Assembly: GCF_003429565.1 (NCBI RefSeq)
Contig: NZ_QUAK01000013.1
Span: forward strand, 1-64,000
Direction of reading: 5' to 3'
Origin: Streptomyces triticagri
GTDB lineage: Bacteria; Actinomycetota; Actinomycetes; Streptomycetales; Streptomycetaceae
Length of the DNA stretch: 64,000 bases
Shown here: one piece after another, positions 10,535-18,967 of the stretch
How the letters are laid out: the number at the start of each line of letters is the position of its first letter
Position numbering within the stretch: the stretch's first letter is position 1
Made by a program: the position numbers and the translations under genes
Notes under the pieces: generated by a model
Told to the model about the DNA's origin: nothing
The model's database searches: none
The model's input: only the letters and a program-made list of their open reading frames with translations

Positions 10535-11788
10535 ATGTCCACCTCACCGTCGCCAGAGGTCGGGGACCGCCGCAGGGTGGTGCTCACCGGCCTCGGCGCG
10601 ATCACCAGCATCGGCACCGGCTTGGCGGAGTACACGGCGGGGCTGCGGGCCGGCCGTAACGGCGCCGCAGAGATCACCCGATTCGACACCACCGGCTTCG
10701 ACCAGGTGCACGCCTGCGAGGTCCCCGACTTCGACCCGGAGCAGTGGATCCGCAACGTACCGCTCGACGACGTCGGCCAGGCCGGGCAGTTCGCGCTCGC
10801 CGCGGCCCGGATGGCCGTCGAGGACGCGGGCCTGACCGAGGACGAACTGGGCGACAGGCAGTCCGTCGTCAGCATCGGCACCACCGACGGCGAATCGCAC
10901 GACCTGGACCGCCTGATCGCCATGGACGTGGCGGCCGGCGATCCCGAGGTGATGGACCCGGTCCTCGCCAGGCGCATCAACACCGGCCGCCTGTCCACCG
11001 CCGTCGCCCGCGAACTGCGCATGCCCAATGTGGAGGCCAACACGGTCACCACCGCCTGCGCGGCCGGCAACTACTCCATCGGCTACGGCCTCGACAGCAT
11101 CCGCTCCGGCGAGACCGACCTGGCGATCTGCGGCGGCGCGGACGCCGTCTGCCGCAAGGCGTTCGTCAGCTTCTACCGCCTCGGAGCACTCACATCGGAG
11201 GACCGGGTACGCCCCTTCGACAAGAACCGCCGGGGCATCCTGACCGGTGAGGGCGCCGGCGTACTCGTCCTGGAGAGCCTCGAGTCGGCGCTCGCCCGCG
11301 GCGCCCGGATCTACGCCGAGGTGCTCGGCTACGGGCTGTCCTGCGACGCCAACCACCCCACCGCACCCGACCGCGAGGGCATCGCCCGCGGCATCCGCCT
11401 CGCCCTCGACGACGCCGGAGTGAAGCAGGACGAGGTCGACTTCATCTCGGCGCACGGCACCGGCACCAAGGCCAACGACAAGACCGAGTCCGGCGCCATC
11501 GTCGACGTGTACGGCGACACCCCGCCGCGCACCGTCGCCCTGAAGTCGATGCTCGGCCACTCGATGGGCGCGGCCAGCGCACTCGGCGCCATCGCCTGCG
11601 CCCTCTCCATCGAGCACGGCTTCATCCCACCGACCATCAACCACGTGGAGACGGACCCGGAGTGCCCGGTCGACTGCGTGCCCAACGAATCGGTCGAAGC
11701 CGACGTCCGCATCGTGCAGAACAATTCCAGCGCGTTCGCCGGCAACAACGCCATCCTGATTCTCGGAAAGTACGGGGAGCGAGTCTGA
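10535..11788 (+). CDS. Beta-ketoacyl-ACP synthase, KS-alpha of a type II PKS
   Basis: This is a 417-residue FabF-like ketosynthase that should carry out decarboxylative Claisen condensation on the ACP. The catalytic residues are present: Cys175 in VTTACAAGN, His307 in SAHGTGTKANDKTE, Lys337, and His342 in SMLGHSMGAAS. It is paired with the following ketosynthase-like gene, which has lost these residues. That is the usual KS plus chain-length-factor arrangement. With a ketoreductase and no aromatase or cyclase nearby, a highly reducing type II system is more likely than an aromatic polyketide or primary fatty-acid role. Confidence 0.93.
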   Translation: MSTSPSPEVGDRRRVVLTGLGAITSIGTGLAEYTAGLRAGRNGAAEITRFDTTGFDQVHACEVPDFDPEQWIRNVPLDDVGQAGQFALAAARMAVEDAGLTEDELGDRQSVVSIGTTDGESHDLDRLIAMDVAAGDPEVMDPVLARRINTGRLSTAVARELRMPNVEANTVTTACAAGNYSIGYGLDSIRSGETDLAICGGADAVCRKAFVSFYRLGALTSEDRVRPFDKNRRGILTGEGAGVLVLESLESALARGARIYAEVLGYGLSCDANHPTAPDREGIARGIRLALDDAGVKQDEVDFISAHGTGTKANDKTESGAIVDVYGDTPPRTVALKSMLGHSMGAASALGAIACALSIEHGFIPPTINHVETDPECPVDCVPNESVEADVRIVQNNSSAFAGNNAILILGKYGERV

Positions 11789-11790
11789 TC

Positions 11791-12942
11791 ATGAGTACCG
11801 CAGTGTCCGAAGCGGTCGCACCGGCCGCGGAGCTGTCGGCGGACCAGCTCGTCATCACCGGCTGGACGGCCCTGTCGCCGTACGGCCTGGACCGCGCCGC
11901 CTTCACCGCGGGCCTCGGCTCCGCCGCATCCACGGCCGTCGACGCCTCCCAGGTCACCGGCACCCTGCCGTCCCCGCACGCCTGCCTGGTCCCCGGCTTC
12001 GACATCAAGGAGCTGCTCGGCAAGAAGGGCACGGGCAAGCTCGACCGGCTCTCCGCCCTGGTCATGGTCGCCTCCGACCAGCTGCTTCGCGACGCGGACG
12101 GCGAAGTGGCCCTGGAGACCGACGAACTGACCGGAGTCGTGGTCGGCAGCTCGATGGGCAGCCTGGAGACCATCACCGAAGGCATGCGCCAGTCCCTGAC
12201 GAACGCCCGCCCGTTCTACGTGGACGCCGGGAAGATCCCGGTGGGCACCCTCAACCACGCGGCCGGCGCTTGCGCGATCCGGCACGGCCTCAAGGGCCCC
12301 AACACCACACTCGGCGGCGGCCGGGTGAGCGGCCTGCTCGCGCTGAACTACGCCCGCCGTCTGCTCGGCCAGGGCCGTGCGAGCTCGTATCTCTGCGGCA
12401 GCGCCGAGGAGTTCAGCGCCGCGCACGCCTGGCTCGAGCACGTCGCCGTGGAGCGCGGCGAGGAGTCCCCGCTGCTCGGCGAGGGCTGCGGAATGTTCCT
12501 CCTCGAGCTGGCCGGCCGGGCACAGCGCCCGGCGCTTGCCTCGGTCCTCGCCGTCGAGTCGCGCGTCGACATCGACGACGACCCGGCGGCCGCGGTCACC
12601 GCCTGCGTACGTCAGGCCCTGGACCGGGCCGGTGTGCGCGCGGAAGAGGTGTGGGCCGCCTGCCCCTCGGCCGCCCCGGGCCGTTCGGGCCGGGCCGAGA
12701 GCGCCGCGCTCGACGCGCTGCTGCCGGCCGAGGCCCTGGACCGGGTCCCGACCATGGCGCACATCGGCGACACCTCGGCCGCCGCGGCCTCGCTGCAGCT
12801 GGCCGCGGTGCTCGCGGTCGCGGAGCGGGACCCGGCATCGGCCGGCCGGATCGCCCTGGTCACCGCGGTGGACCGGGACGGCGGGGTGGGCTGCGCCGTA
12901 CTGCGTCTGCTCGCCCCCGCGGCGAACGGAGGTGCCGCATGA
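11791..12942 (+). CDS. Ketosynthase-like chain length factor (KS-beta), catalytically dead
   Basis: This is a 383-residue thiolase-fold protein homologous to the preceding ketosynthase but without its catalytic residues. The cysteine position is Gly175 (NTTLGGGRVSG), the HGTGT region reads CPSAAPGRSGRAE, and the final His motif reads AHIGDTSAAAAS. It starts 2 bp after the KS-alpha stop, so the two are very likely made together and form a heterodimer in which this subunit shapes the chain-length tunnel. Gly in place of Cys differs from the Gln of classical aromatic-PKS factors. The ATG at 11791 gives the natural N-terminus. Upstream in-frame codons belong to the previous gene. Confidence 0.88.
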   Translation: MSTAVSEAVAPAAELSADQLVITGWTALSPYGLDRAAFTAGLGSAASTAVDASQVTGTLPSPHACLVPGFDIKELLGKKGTGKLDRLSALVMVASDQLLRDADGEVALETDELTGVVVGSSMGSLETITEGMRQSLTNARPFYVDAGKIPVGTLNHAAGACAIRHGLKGPNTTLGGGRVSGLLALNYARRLLGQGRASSYLCGSAEEFSAAHAWLEHVAVERGEESPLLGEGCGMFLLELAGRAQRPALASVLAVESRVDIDDDPAAAVTACVRQALDRAGVRAEEVWAACPSAAPGRSGRAESAALDALLPAEALDRVPTMAHIGDTSAAAASLQLAAVLAVAERDPASAGRIALVTAVDRDGGVGCAVLRLLAPAANGGAA

Positions 12943-13667
12943 TCGCGCTGGTCAGCGGCGGCTCCCGGGGCATCGGCAAGTCCGTCGTGCTGCGCCTCGC
13001 CGAGGACGGTCACGACGTGGCCTTCTGCTACCACTCCAACCAGGACGCGGCGGAGCAACTCGCCAAGCAGGCAGCGGAGTTCGGCACCCGAGTGACGGCC
13101 ACCCGGTGCGATGTCGCGGACAGCGCGGCGGTACGCGACTGGTATGCCGCCACCGAGCGGGAACTCGGCCCGGTGGACGTCGCGGTCACCTCCGCGGGCA
13201 TCACCCGCGACCGCCCCCTGGTCCTGATGCGGGACGAGGACTGGGCCGACGTGCTGCGCACCAACCTCGACGGCGTGTACCACGTGTGCCGTGCCGCGGC
13301 CTTCTCGATGAGCAAGCGCCGCAGCGGAGCCATCGTCAACCTCTCCTCGGTCACCGGGATCTCGGGCAACGTCGGACAGGCCAACTACGCCGCCACCAAG
13401 GCCGGAATCATCGGCTTCACCAAGACCCTCGCCAAGGAGCTCGGCCCGCGCGGAGTGCGCGCCAACGCGGTCGCGCCCGGCCTGATCGACACCGACATGG
13501 TCGGGGACATGCAGGAGGCGGCGGTCACCCGGCTGCTCAAGAACGTGCCGCTCGGCCGGTTCGGCAAGCCCGAGGAGGTCGCGGACCTGGTGGCGTTCCT
13601 CGCCTCGGACCGCGCCGCCTACATCACCGGTTCGGTCTTCGAGATCCACGGCGGCATCACCGTCTGA
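12939..13667 (+). CDS. 3-oxoacyl-ACP reductase (FabG-like ketoreductase)
   Basis: This is a 242-residue short-chain dehydrogenase. It has the NADP-binding SGGSRGIG at residues 6-13, the active-site set Asn109, Ser137, Tyr150 and Lys154 (NYAATKAG), and the FabG-like tail SDRAAYITGSVFEIHGGI. It would reduce the beta-ketoacyl-ACP made by the KS pair. The start overlaps the previous stop by 4 bp (ATGA). No dehydratase is seen beside it, so the double bonds expected of a highly reducing type II PKS need a dehydratase encoded elsewhere. Confidence 0.93.
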   Translation: MIALVSGGSRGIGKSVVLRLAEDGHDVAFCYHSNQDAAEQLAKQAAEFGTRVTATRCDVADSAAVRDWYAATERELGPVDVAVTSAGITRDRPLVLMRDEDWADVLRTNLDGVYHVCRAAAFSMSKRRSGAIVNLSSVTGISGNVGQANYAATKAGIIGFTKTLAKELGPRGVRANAVAPGLIDTDMVGDMQEAAVTRLLKNVPLGRFGKPEEVADLVAFLASDRAAYITGSVFEIHGGITV

Positions 13668-13695
13668 CGGTGGTGCCCGCCCGAGGGGGAGTGCA

Positions 13696-15372
13696 GTGGC
13701 AGCAGAGATGCCGGCGGGCATGGCAGCGGACTACGACGCGATCGTCGTCGGCGGCGGGATCGGCGGGCTGGTCAGCGCCGGCTACCTCGCCGCCGACGGG
13801 CGGCGCGTCCTCGTCCTGGAACAGCACGACATCGCCGGGGGCAACGCCCATGTCTTCCGGCGCCGCCGCAAGTACGAGTTCGACGTGGGCACCCACTATC
13901 TGGGCGACTGCGGCCCCGACGGGCTGATCCCCGCGGTCCTGTCCGGTCTCGGCATCCGCGACCGGATCACCTTCCGGCCGATGGACAACGAGGGCGGCTT
14001 CGACCGCATCGTCACCCCGACCACCACGGTCGACGTACCGGCGGGCTGGGACAACTACGCCGCGCGGCTTCGGCAGGCGCTGCCCGAGGAGACCGCGGGC
14101 ATCGACACGTTCATCGAACTGGCCAAGGGAGTCACGGCGATGAGCCGCTCCGGCCTGCTCGGAGTGCCGATGGTGCAGCTGTTCCGGCAGTCGCCCCAGC
14201 TGATGCGCTGGAGCCGCCGCACCCTCGGCCAGGCCCTCGACCACTGCGGACTCTCCCGCCGGGCGCGCACCGTGCTTGCCGCGCAGTCCGGCAACTACGG
14301 CGCCATGCCGGACGACATCGGCTTCGCCGAGCACGTCAACATCATGGATCACTACCTGCGCGGCGCGTACTACCCGGAGGGCGGCGGCCAGGCCTTGGTG
14401 GCGGCCTTCGTGGAGGCGCTCGAGTCGTACGGCGGCGAGCTGCGCACCCGCTGCGAGGTGCGGCGCATCCTCATCGAGGACAACCGGGCCCGAGGGGTCG
14501 AACTCGCCGACGGGCAACGGATATCGGCCCCCCTGGTCATCTCGAACGCCGACTACCGCCGCACCGTGCTCGACCTGTGCGGCGGGGAGGCCGCCTTCGC
14601 CCCCGAGCTGGTGGAGAAGACCCGCGAGGCCGGCATGCGCGGTGCGGTGGTCGCGGTGTACGTGGGCCTCGACACCGAGATCCCCGGGCTGCCCAACGCC
14701 AACATCTGGTGGCACGGCAGCGACGACATGGAGGCCGCACACGCGGCCATGCAGCGCGGCGAGTTCAGCCACATCCCGCAGCTGGCGTTCTCCTTCGCCT
14801 CCCGCAAGGACGCGGGCTCGCCGAACGTCTGCCCGCCGGGCCACAGCAACTTCCAGCTGATGACGGGCTGCCCGCCCGGCTACGAGTTCTGGGGCGTCAC
14901 CAAGAGCCCCGTGGACGGCGAGCGCTACCGGCGCAACACCGCCTATCTCGCCCGCAAGCAGCAGATGCAGGACATGATCCTGGACACCGCGGAGAAGGTG
15001 ATCGGCCCGTTCCGCGACCGGATCACCCACGTCGAGACGTCCACCCCGCTCACCAACGAACGCTACATCCGCGCCAGCGGCGGCACCCCGTACGGCATGA
15101 GCACCGGACGCCCCGACGTCGTCACCTCGGTGGACGGCCTCTACGTCGTCGGGCAGTCCATCCGCTACGGCAGCGGGGTGGGCGGCGTCGCCACCGGCGG
15201 CGTGGCCTGCGCCTCGCACATCCTCGGCCGCAGTCTGCTCGCCGAGCTGTTCGACGGCTCGGTGCTCGGCAACCCCGCGCTGCTGCCCGAACGGACCGCG
15301 GACTGGGACCCGTTGCGGGTCTCCCGCGGCCGCTCCCGGCAGCGGGCCAAGGGCCTGGCCCGGATCGGCTGA
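13696..15372 (+). CDS. CrtI/phytoene-desaturase-like FAD oxidoreductase
   Basis: This is a 558-residue flavoprotein. It has an N-terminal FAD dinucleotide fold (IVVGGGIGGLVSAGYLA, then LEQHDIAGG) and a C-terminal desaturase-type segment (LYVVGQSIRYGSGVGGVATGG). The family includes phytoene desaturases, retinol saturases and CrtI-like oxidases of secondary metabolism. No other carotenoid genes are present. Next to KS, CLF and KR genes, the best parallel is the phytoene-dehydrogenase-like enzyme of skyllamycin and WS9326A type clusters, thought to oxidise a cyclised polyene to the benzene ring of a cinnamoyl group. The GTG start has a GAGGGGG site upstream. The exact substrate is inferred. Confidence 0.82.
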   Translation: MAAEMPAGMAADYDAIVVGGGIGGLVSAGYLAADGRRVLVLEQHDIAGGNAHVFRRRRKYEFDVGTHYLGDCGPDGLIPAVLSGLGIRDRITFRPMDNEGGFDRIVTPTTTVDVPAGWDNYAARLRQALPEETAGIDTFIELAKGVTAMSRSGLLGVPMVQLFRQSPQLMRWSRRTLGQALDHCGLSRRARTVLAAQSGNYGAMPDDIGFAEHVNIMDHYLRGAYYPEGGGQALVAAFVEALESYGGELRTRCEVRRILIEDNRARGVELADGQRISAPLVISNADYRRTVLDLCGGEAAFAPELVEKTREAGMRGAVVAVYVGLDTEIPGLPNANIWWHGSDDMEAAHAAMQRGEFSHIPQLAFSFASRKDAGSPNVCPPGHSNFQLMTGCPPGYEFWGVTKSPVDGERYRRNTAYLARKQQMQDMILDTAEKVIGPFRDRITHVETSTPLTNERYIRASGGTPYGMSTGRPDVVTSVDGLYVVGQSIRYGSGVGGVATGGVACASHILGRSLLAELFDGSVLGNPALLPERTADWDPLRVSRGRSRQRAKGLARIG

Positions 15373-15424
15373 ACCAGAACGCCCCGTCTTTCTCTCCACA
15401 CCCCGCAGGACCAGAAGGAGCAGT

Positions 15425-16477
15425 GTGTCCATGAACTCATCGGTGCCGCCGTTCTCGGTGCTCTCCGGCGCCCAGGTGCAACAGGTGCTCGGCGGACGCG
15501 AGAGCGAGGTGATCGACGTCGTCGAGGCCGCGTACCGACTGCACGGCGAGGGCGCCACGGTCAACCCGGACTCGTACTTCCTGCGCTTCCCCGACCGCCC
15601 CTCGTCGCGGATCATCGCGCTGCCGGCATCGGTGAAGGGCGATGTCGGCGTGCACGGCATCAAGTGGATCTCCAGCTTCCCGGAGAACGTGGCCGCCGGC
15701 ATCCCGCGCGCCTCCGCGGTGCTCATCCTGAACGACGCGGAGACCGGCTACCCCTTCGCCTGCCTGGAGAGCTCCATCATCTCCGCCGCCCGCACGGCGG
15801 CCTCCGCGGCCCTCGCGGCACGCACCCTCAGCGACCAGCGCGGTACCCGTCCGCGCCGGGTCGGCTTCTTCGGAGTGGGGCTCATCGCCCGCTATCTGCA
15901 CACCTATCTGACGCGCGGCGGCCTCGAGTTCGACGAGATCGGGGTGCACGACCTGTCGGCCGAGCACGCCGACGGCTTCAAGGGCTACCTGGAGCGTGCC
16001 CACCAGGACACCGACGGCCCGGCGCCCACCGTCACCGTGCACGACAAGGCCGAGGACCTGATCCGCTCCAGCGACCTGGTGGTCTTCGCCACCGTCGCCG
16101 GCGAACCCCATGTGACCGACACGTCCTGGTTCACCCACAACCCGCTGGTCCTGCACATCTCCCTGCGCGACCTCTCCCCGGAGATCATCCTCGACTCCTG
16201 GAACGTCGTCGACGACATCGACCACTGCATGAAGGCCCAGACCTCCCCGCACCTCGCCGAACAGCGCGTCGGCAACCGGGAGTTCGTGGCCGGCACGCTC
16301 CACGACGCCCTGGAGAACCGCATCACCGCCCCCGCGGACCGCCCGGTGGTCTTCTCCCCGTTCGGCCTCGGCGTCCTCGACATGGCCGTCGCCAAACACG
16401 TCCACGACCACCTCTCCGCCACCGGCACCCTCCACACGATCCCCGACTTCTTCCACGACCTGAACCGCTACGGCTGA
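15425..16477 (+). CDS. SbnB-like ornithine cyclodeaminase-family dehydrogenase
   Basis: This is a 350-residue protein of the ornithine cyclodeaminase/mu-crystallin family, with the NAD-binding region GFFGVGLIARYLHTYL. Features such as FPENVAAGIPRASAVLILND and HISLRDLSPEIIL match the SbnB branch. SbnB oxidatively cleaves N-(1-amino-1-carboxy-2-ethyl)-glutamate to give L-2,3-diaminopropionate. The SbnA partner, which makes that intermediate from phosphoserine and glutamate, is not in the window. The gene likely supplies diaminopropionate to the NRPS. AAGGAG at 15415-15420 fits either GTG at 15425 or ATG at 15431. It is the last gene of the cluster on this side. Confidence 0.85.
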   Translation: MSMNSSVPPFSVLSGAQVQQVLGGRESEVIDVVEAAYRLHGEGATVNPDSYFLRFPDRPSSRIIALPASVKGDVGVHGIKWISSFPENVAAGIPRASAVLILNDAETGYPFACLESSIISAARTAASAALAARTLSDQRGTRPRRVGFFGVGLIARYLHTYLTRGGLEFDEIGVHDLSAEHADGFKGYLERAHQDTDGPAPTVTVHDKAEDLIRSSDLVVFATVAGEPHVTDTSWFTHNPLVLHISLRDLSPEIILDSWNVVDDIDHCMKAQTSPHLAEQRVGNREFVAGTLHDALENRITAPADRPVVFSPFGLGVLDMAVAKHVHDHLSATGTLHTIPDFFHDLNRYG

Positions 16478-16537
16478 CGCCGCCCCTCCCGGCCGGCGCA
16501 ATCACGCGGTCAGCCCGATGTGGAGGCCGTCGCCGCC

Positions 16538-16951
16538 TCAGGCGAAGTCGGCTGGGGTGATGCCGTCGGGATGGCCGGACGGCCACTCCACCAACTCGAT
16601 CCGGTAGCCGTCCGGGTCCGTGAGCCATGACGTCTTCGGGCCGTGCGGGCCGCCCGGGTGCTGGACGGGTTCCGCCTCGAGGCCGGCTTCGTTCAGTGTT
16701 TCCAGGGTCGTGGTGAGTGTTTCCACCTGGATCGCGAGGTGGTCGAAGCCGCTGCCCACGTCGACCGGGCCGTCGCCGGGGCGGTGGACCAGTTCGAGCG
16801 AGGCGGCCGGTTCGCCGGGGAACTTGAGGATCACGAGGCGAGCCCCGTCGCCGGCCTCGACCCTGCCCAGTTCGGCGTAGCCCAAGGCGGTGTAGAAATC
16901 GAGCGAGCGGTCCAGGTCGGTGACGCGGTAGGAGACGAAGAGCGTCTTCAT
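16538..16951 (-). CDS. VOC (glyoxalase-like) family protein
   Basis: This is a 137-residue vicinal-oxygen-chelate protein with two beta-alpha-beta-beta-beta modules. It begins LFVSYRVTDLDRSLDFY, has FDHLAIQVETL in the middle and ends SWLTDPDGYRIELVEW. The metal ligands expected of glyoxalase I are partly visible (His in FDHLAIQ, Glu in RIELVEW). The substrate cannot be told. Its start overlaps the stop of the gene upstream (17532-16948) by 4 bp, so the two form a small operon. It converges on the biosynthetic cluster and is not obviously part of it. Confidence 0.88.
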   Translation of the reverse strand: MKTLFVSYRVTDLDRSLDFYTALGYAELGRVEAGDGARLVILKFPGEPAASLELVHRPGDGPVDVGSGFDHLAIQVETLTTTLETLNEAGLEAEPVQHPGGPHGPKTSWLTDPDGYRIELVEWPSGHPDGITPADFA

Positions 16952-17532
16952 GCGGACTCCTCCGCTCGACGCACCTGGTAGCGGAGGTGCGTGACATCGC
17001 GGTCCTCGAGCCGTCGGACGAGGTCGAGTTCGATGTGATCACCACCCAGGTGATCGAAGAGTCGTCGGCCTTCCCCGAGGAGGACCGGAACGAGGTGGAT
17101 CTCCATCTCGTCGAGCTGCCCGGCTCTCAGAAGTGCTTGGGCCGCCCCCGCCCCATGAACCATGACCGGCCGGTCTCCTGCGGCCGCGCGAGCCTGACGG
17201 GCGCAGCCCTCGACATCGGTGACGAAACGCGCGTGGCCGGGTGGCACATCCCCGTCATCCACGTGGTGGGTGAGGACGAAGATCGGCACGCCGTCGTGGT
17301 GGTCGCCCTGCCAGCGCCCGGCGAGTTCGAAGGTCCGACGCCCGGAGATCACCGCGCCGGTCGCCAGCGCTTCGCGGTAGACCTGGCCGCTCGGACCGTC
17401 GGACTCCCGGTCGTCGAGCCAGTTGAAGAGCCGTCCGCCTTCGCGCCCGAGCTCCTGCCCCGGCCGATCGTCCGGGCCGGCGATGTATCCGTCGAGCGAC
17501 ATCGACATGTACAGCCGAATCGGATTGCTCAT
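16948..17532 (-). CDS. Dihydrofolate reductase/RibD C-terminal family protein
   Basis: This is a 194-residue protein of the RibD C-terminal/bacterial DHFR-like family. It begins IRLYMSMSLDGYIAGPDD, has GAVISGRRTFELAGRW in the middle, and contains VMVHGAGAAQALLRAG and IHLVPVLLGEGRRLFDHL. These proteins are NAD(P)H-dependent reductases of mostly unknown substrate. I chose the ATG at 17532 over an upstream start because the family begins at this Met and a GGGAG site precedes it. It is the first gene of a two-gene operon with the VOC protein. Confidence 0.88.
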   Translation of the reverse strand: MSNPIRLYMSMSLDGYIAGPDDRPGQELGREGGRLFNWLDDRESDGPSGQVYREALATGAVISGRRTFELAGRWQGDHHDGVPIFVLTHHVDDGDVPPGHARFVTDVEGCARQARAAAGDRPVMVHGAGAAQALLRAGQLDEMEIHLVPVLLGEGRRLFDHLGGDHIELDLVRRLEDRDVTHLRYQVRRAEESA

Positions 17533-17713
17533 CCTGATCTCCCTCTCTCCCCACCCATGACGTCGGGATCTCACGCTCCCTGATCCGTCAGCGGGTGTGT
17601 CACGAGGAAGACGCCAGGCAACCGGCAAACTCATCGGCCCGACGCGCCGGCCTCCGGCAGAGCCTTGACCAAGATCTGCTCCCGGCCAGCTCCCGAACGA
17701 TCACCGGAGACAC

Positions 17714-17750
17714 GAAAAGGGCCTGACCCGCAATGCGGATCAGGCCCTTG
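17714..17750 (-). terminator. Intrinsic terminator downstream of tRNA-Pro
   Basis: Read on the minus strand, AAGGGCCTGA-N-CCGC pairs with GCGG-N-TCAGGCCCTT and is followed by a short T-run (TTTTCG). It lies about 18 bp past the 3' end of the tRNA, as expected for its terminator. Confidence 0.8.
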
Positions 17751-17767
17751 ACCTGCTACTTCAACTG

Positions 17768-17841
17768 TCGGGGTGGCGGGATTTGAACCCACGACCTCTT
17801 CGTCCCGAACGAAGCGCGCTGCCAAGCTGCGCTACACCCCG
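17768..17841 (-). tRNA. tRNA-Pro (anticodon CGG)
   Basis: On the minus strand the sequence folds into a full cloverleaf. The acceptor stem is CGGGGTG/CACCCCG with discriminator A. The D arm contains AGCGCAGCTTGGCAGCGC. The anticodon stem CTTCG/CGAAG holds a TTCGGGA loop (anticodon CGG, reading CCG), and the T arm contains GGTTCAAATCC. CCA is not encoded. The 3' end points toward the biosynthetic cluster, the orientation in which integrating islands usually sit. Confidence 0.96.
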
Positions 17842-17938
17842 ATGTCGTGCTGCGTGGCTGACCACGTCGCGGCGACATCGATTACTTTAGCGGACCCGCG
17901 GCCGGAGACGAAATCCGGTTTCGGGACGGCCCGCGGCC

Positions 17939-18877
17939 TCAGGTCTCCCGTGCGACCAGGGTCAGCAGGGTCGCCTCCGGTGGGCAGGCGAAGCGGATCG
18001 GGGTGTAGCGGTTGGTGCCGCAGCCGGCCGAGACGTGCAGGTACGCGGTGTGGCCCTCGCTGGTGTGGGTGGACAGGCCCCGGGCGCGGTCCGTGTCGAT
18101 GTCGCAGTTGGTGACGAGGGCGCCGTGGAAGGGGACCCGGAGCTGGCCGCCGTGGGTGTGCCCGGCGAGGATCAGCGGGTAGCCGTCCGCGGTGAAGGCG
18201 TCGAGGCTGCGCAGATACGGGGCGTGCACGAGGCCGATCGAGAAGTCCGCGCCGGACTCGGGCCCGCCCGCCACGTGCGCGTAGCGGTCGCGCTTGATGT
18301 GCGGGTCGTCGAGGCCGGTGAGGCCGATCTCGTGGCCGTCGATCTTGAGGGAGCCGCGGCCGTTGCTCAGGCCGACCCAGCCCGCCGCGTCGAAGCCGTC
18401 GCGGATCTCCTCCCACGGGTTGTGGACCGCGCCGACGACCGGAGCGTTGCCGTTCAGGCCGTGCCTGCCCTGGGCCTTCTCGATGAGGTAGCGGGCGGGG
18501 TTGCGCAGCTTCGGGCCGTAGTAGTCGTTGGAGCCGAAGACGTACGTGCCGGGGTACTCCAGGAGCGGGCCGAGGGCGTCGAGGACCTCGGGCACGGCAT
18601 CGGGGTCCGAGAGGTTGTCGCCGGTGTTGACGACGAAGTCGGGGCGCAGCGCGGCGAGCGAGCGCAGCCAGCGCTGCTTCTTGCGCTGCCCGCCGACCAT
18701 GTGGATGTCGGAGACCTGAAGGACCCTCAACGGCCGCATGCCGCGCGGCAGTACGGGTACGGTGACGCGCCTGAGGCGGAACGAACGCACCTCGATCCCC
18801 GCCGCATACGCCACGGCGGCTGCCGCGGTGGCCGTGATTCCCAGGGGTACTCCGTATCGCGCACGCATGCGCTCCAT
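17939..18877 (-). CDS. Membrane-anchored metallophosphoesterase (YkuE-like)
   Basis: This is a 312-residue calcineurin-like phosphoesterase. An N-terminal hydrophobic segment (about residues 9-28) probably anchors it to the membrane. All metal motifs are visible: SDIH, NTGDN, GSND in place of the usual GNHD, a His in LVHAPYL, and AGHTHGGQ. The family acts on phosphate esters, often lipid-linked or nucleotide substrates, in the cell envelope. It is divergent from the YqeY gene and lies just beyond the tRNA. Confidence 0.9.
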   Translation of the reverse strand: MERMRARYGVPLGITATAAAAVAYAAGIEVRSFRLRRVTVPVLPRGMRPLRVLQVSDIHMVGGQRKKQRWLRSLAALRPDFVVNTGDNLSDPDAVPEVLDALGPLLEYPGTYVFGSNDYYGPKLRNPARYLIEKAQGRHGLNGNAPVVGAVHNPWEEIRDGFDAAGWVGLSNGRGSLKIDGHEIGLTGLDDPHIKRDRYAHVAGGPESGADFSIGLVHAPYLRSLDAFTADGYPLILAGHTHGGQLRVPFHGALVTNCDIDTDRARGLSTHTSEGHTAYLHVSAGCGTNRYTPIRFACPPEATLLTLVARET

Positions 18878-18967
18878 CGTCGCAGACCGCCGCGGGGGAC
18901 GTCGCAGACCACCGGGACGGGAGAAATCGGCGGGCGGCTTCCGGCGGGCACCTGAGAGACTTCGGGC

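Noticed and set aside
10160..13667. ACP-KS-KS-KR genes as primary fatty acid synthesis
   Set aside because: The second KS-like protein has no catalytic residues, there is no FabD/FabH, and the genes lie between an NRPS exporter and secondary-metabolism oxidoreductases.
13696..15372. CrtI-like gene as part of a carotenoid cluster
   Set aside because: No phytoene synthase, GGPP synthase or cyclase genes are near, and the gene sits in the KS/CLF/KR run.
17631..17825. 64-codon minus-strand frame spanning the tRNA
   Set aside because: It overlaps the tRNA-Pro and its terminator and has no family similarity.
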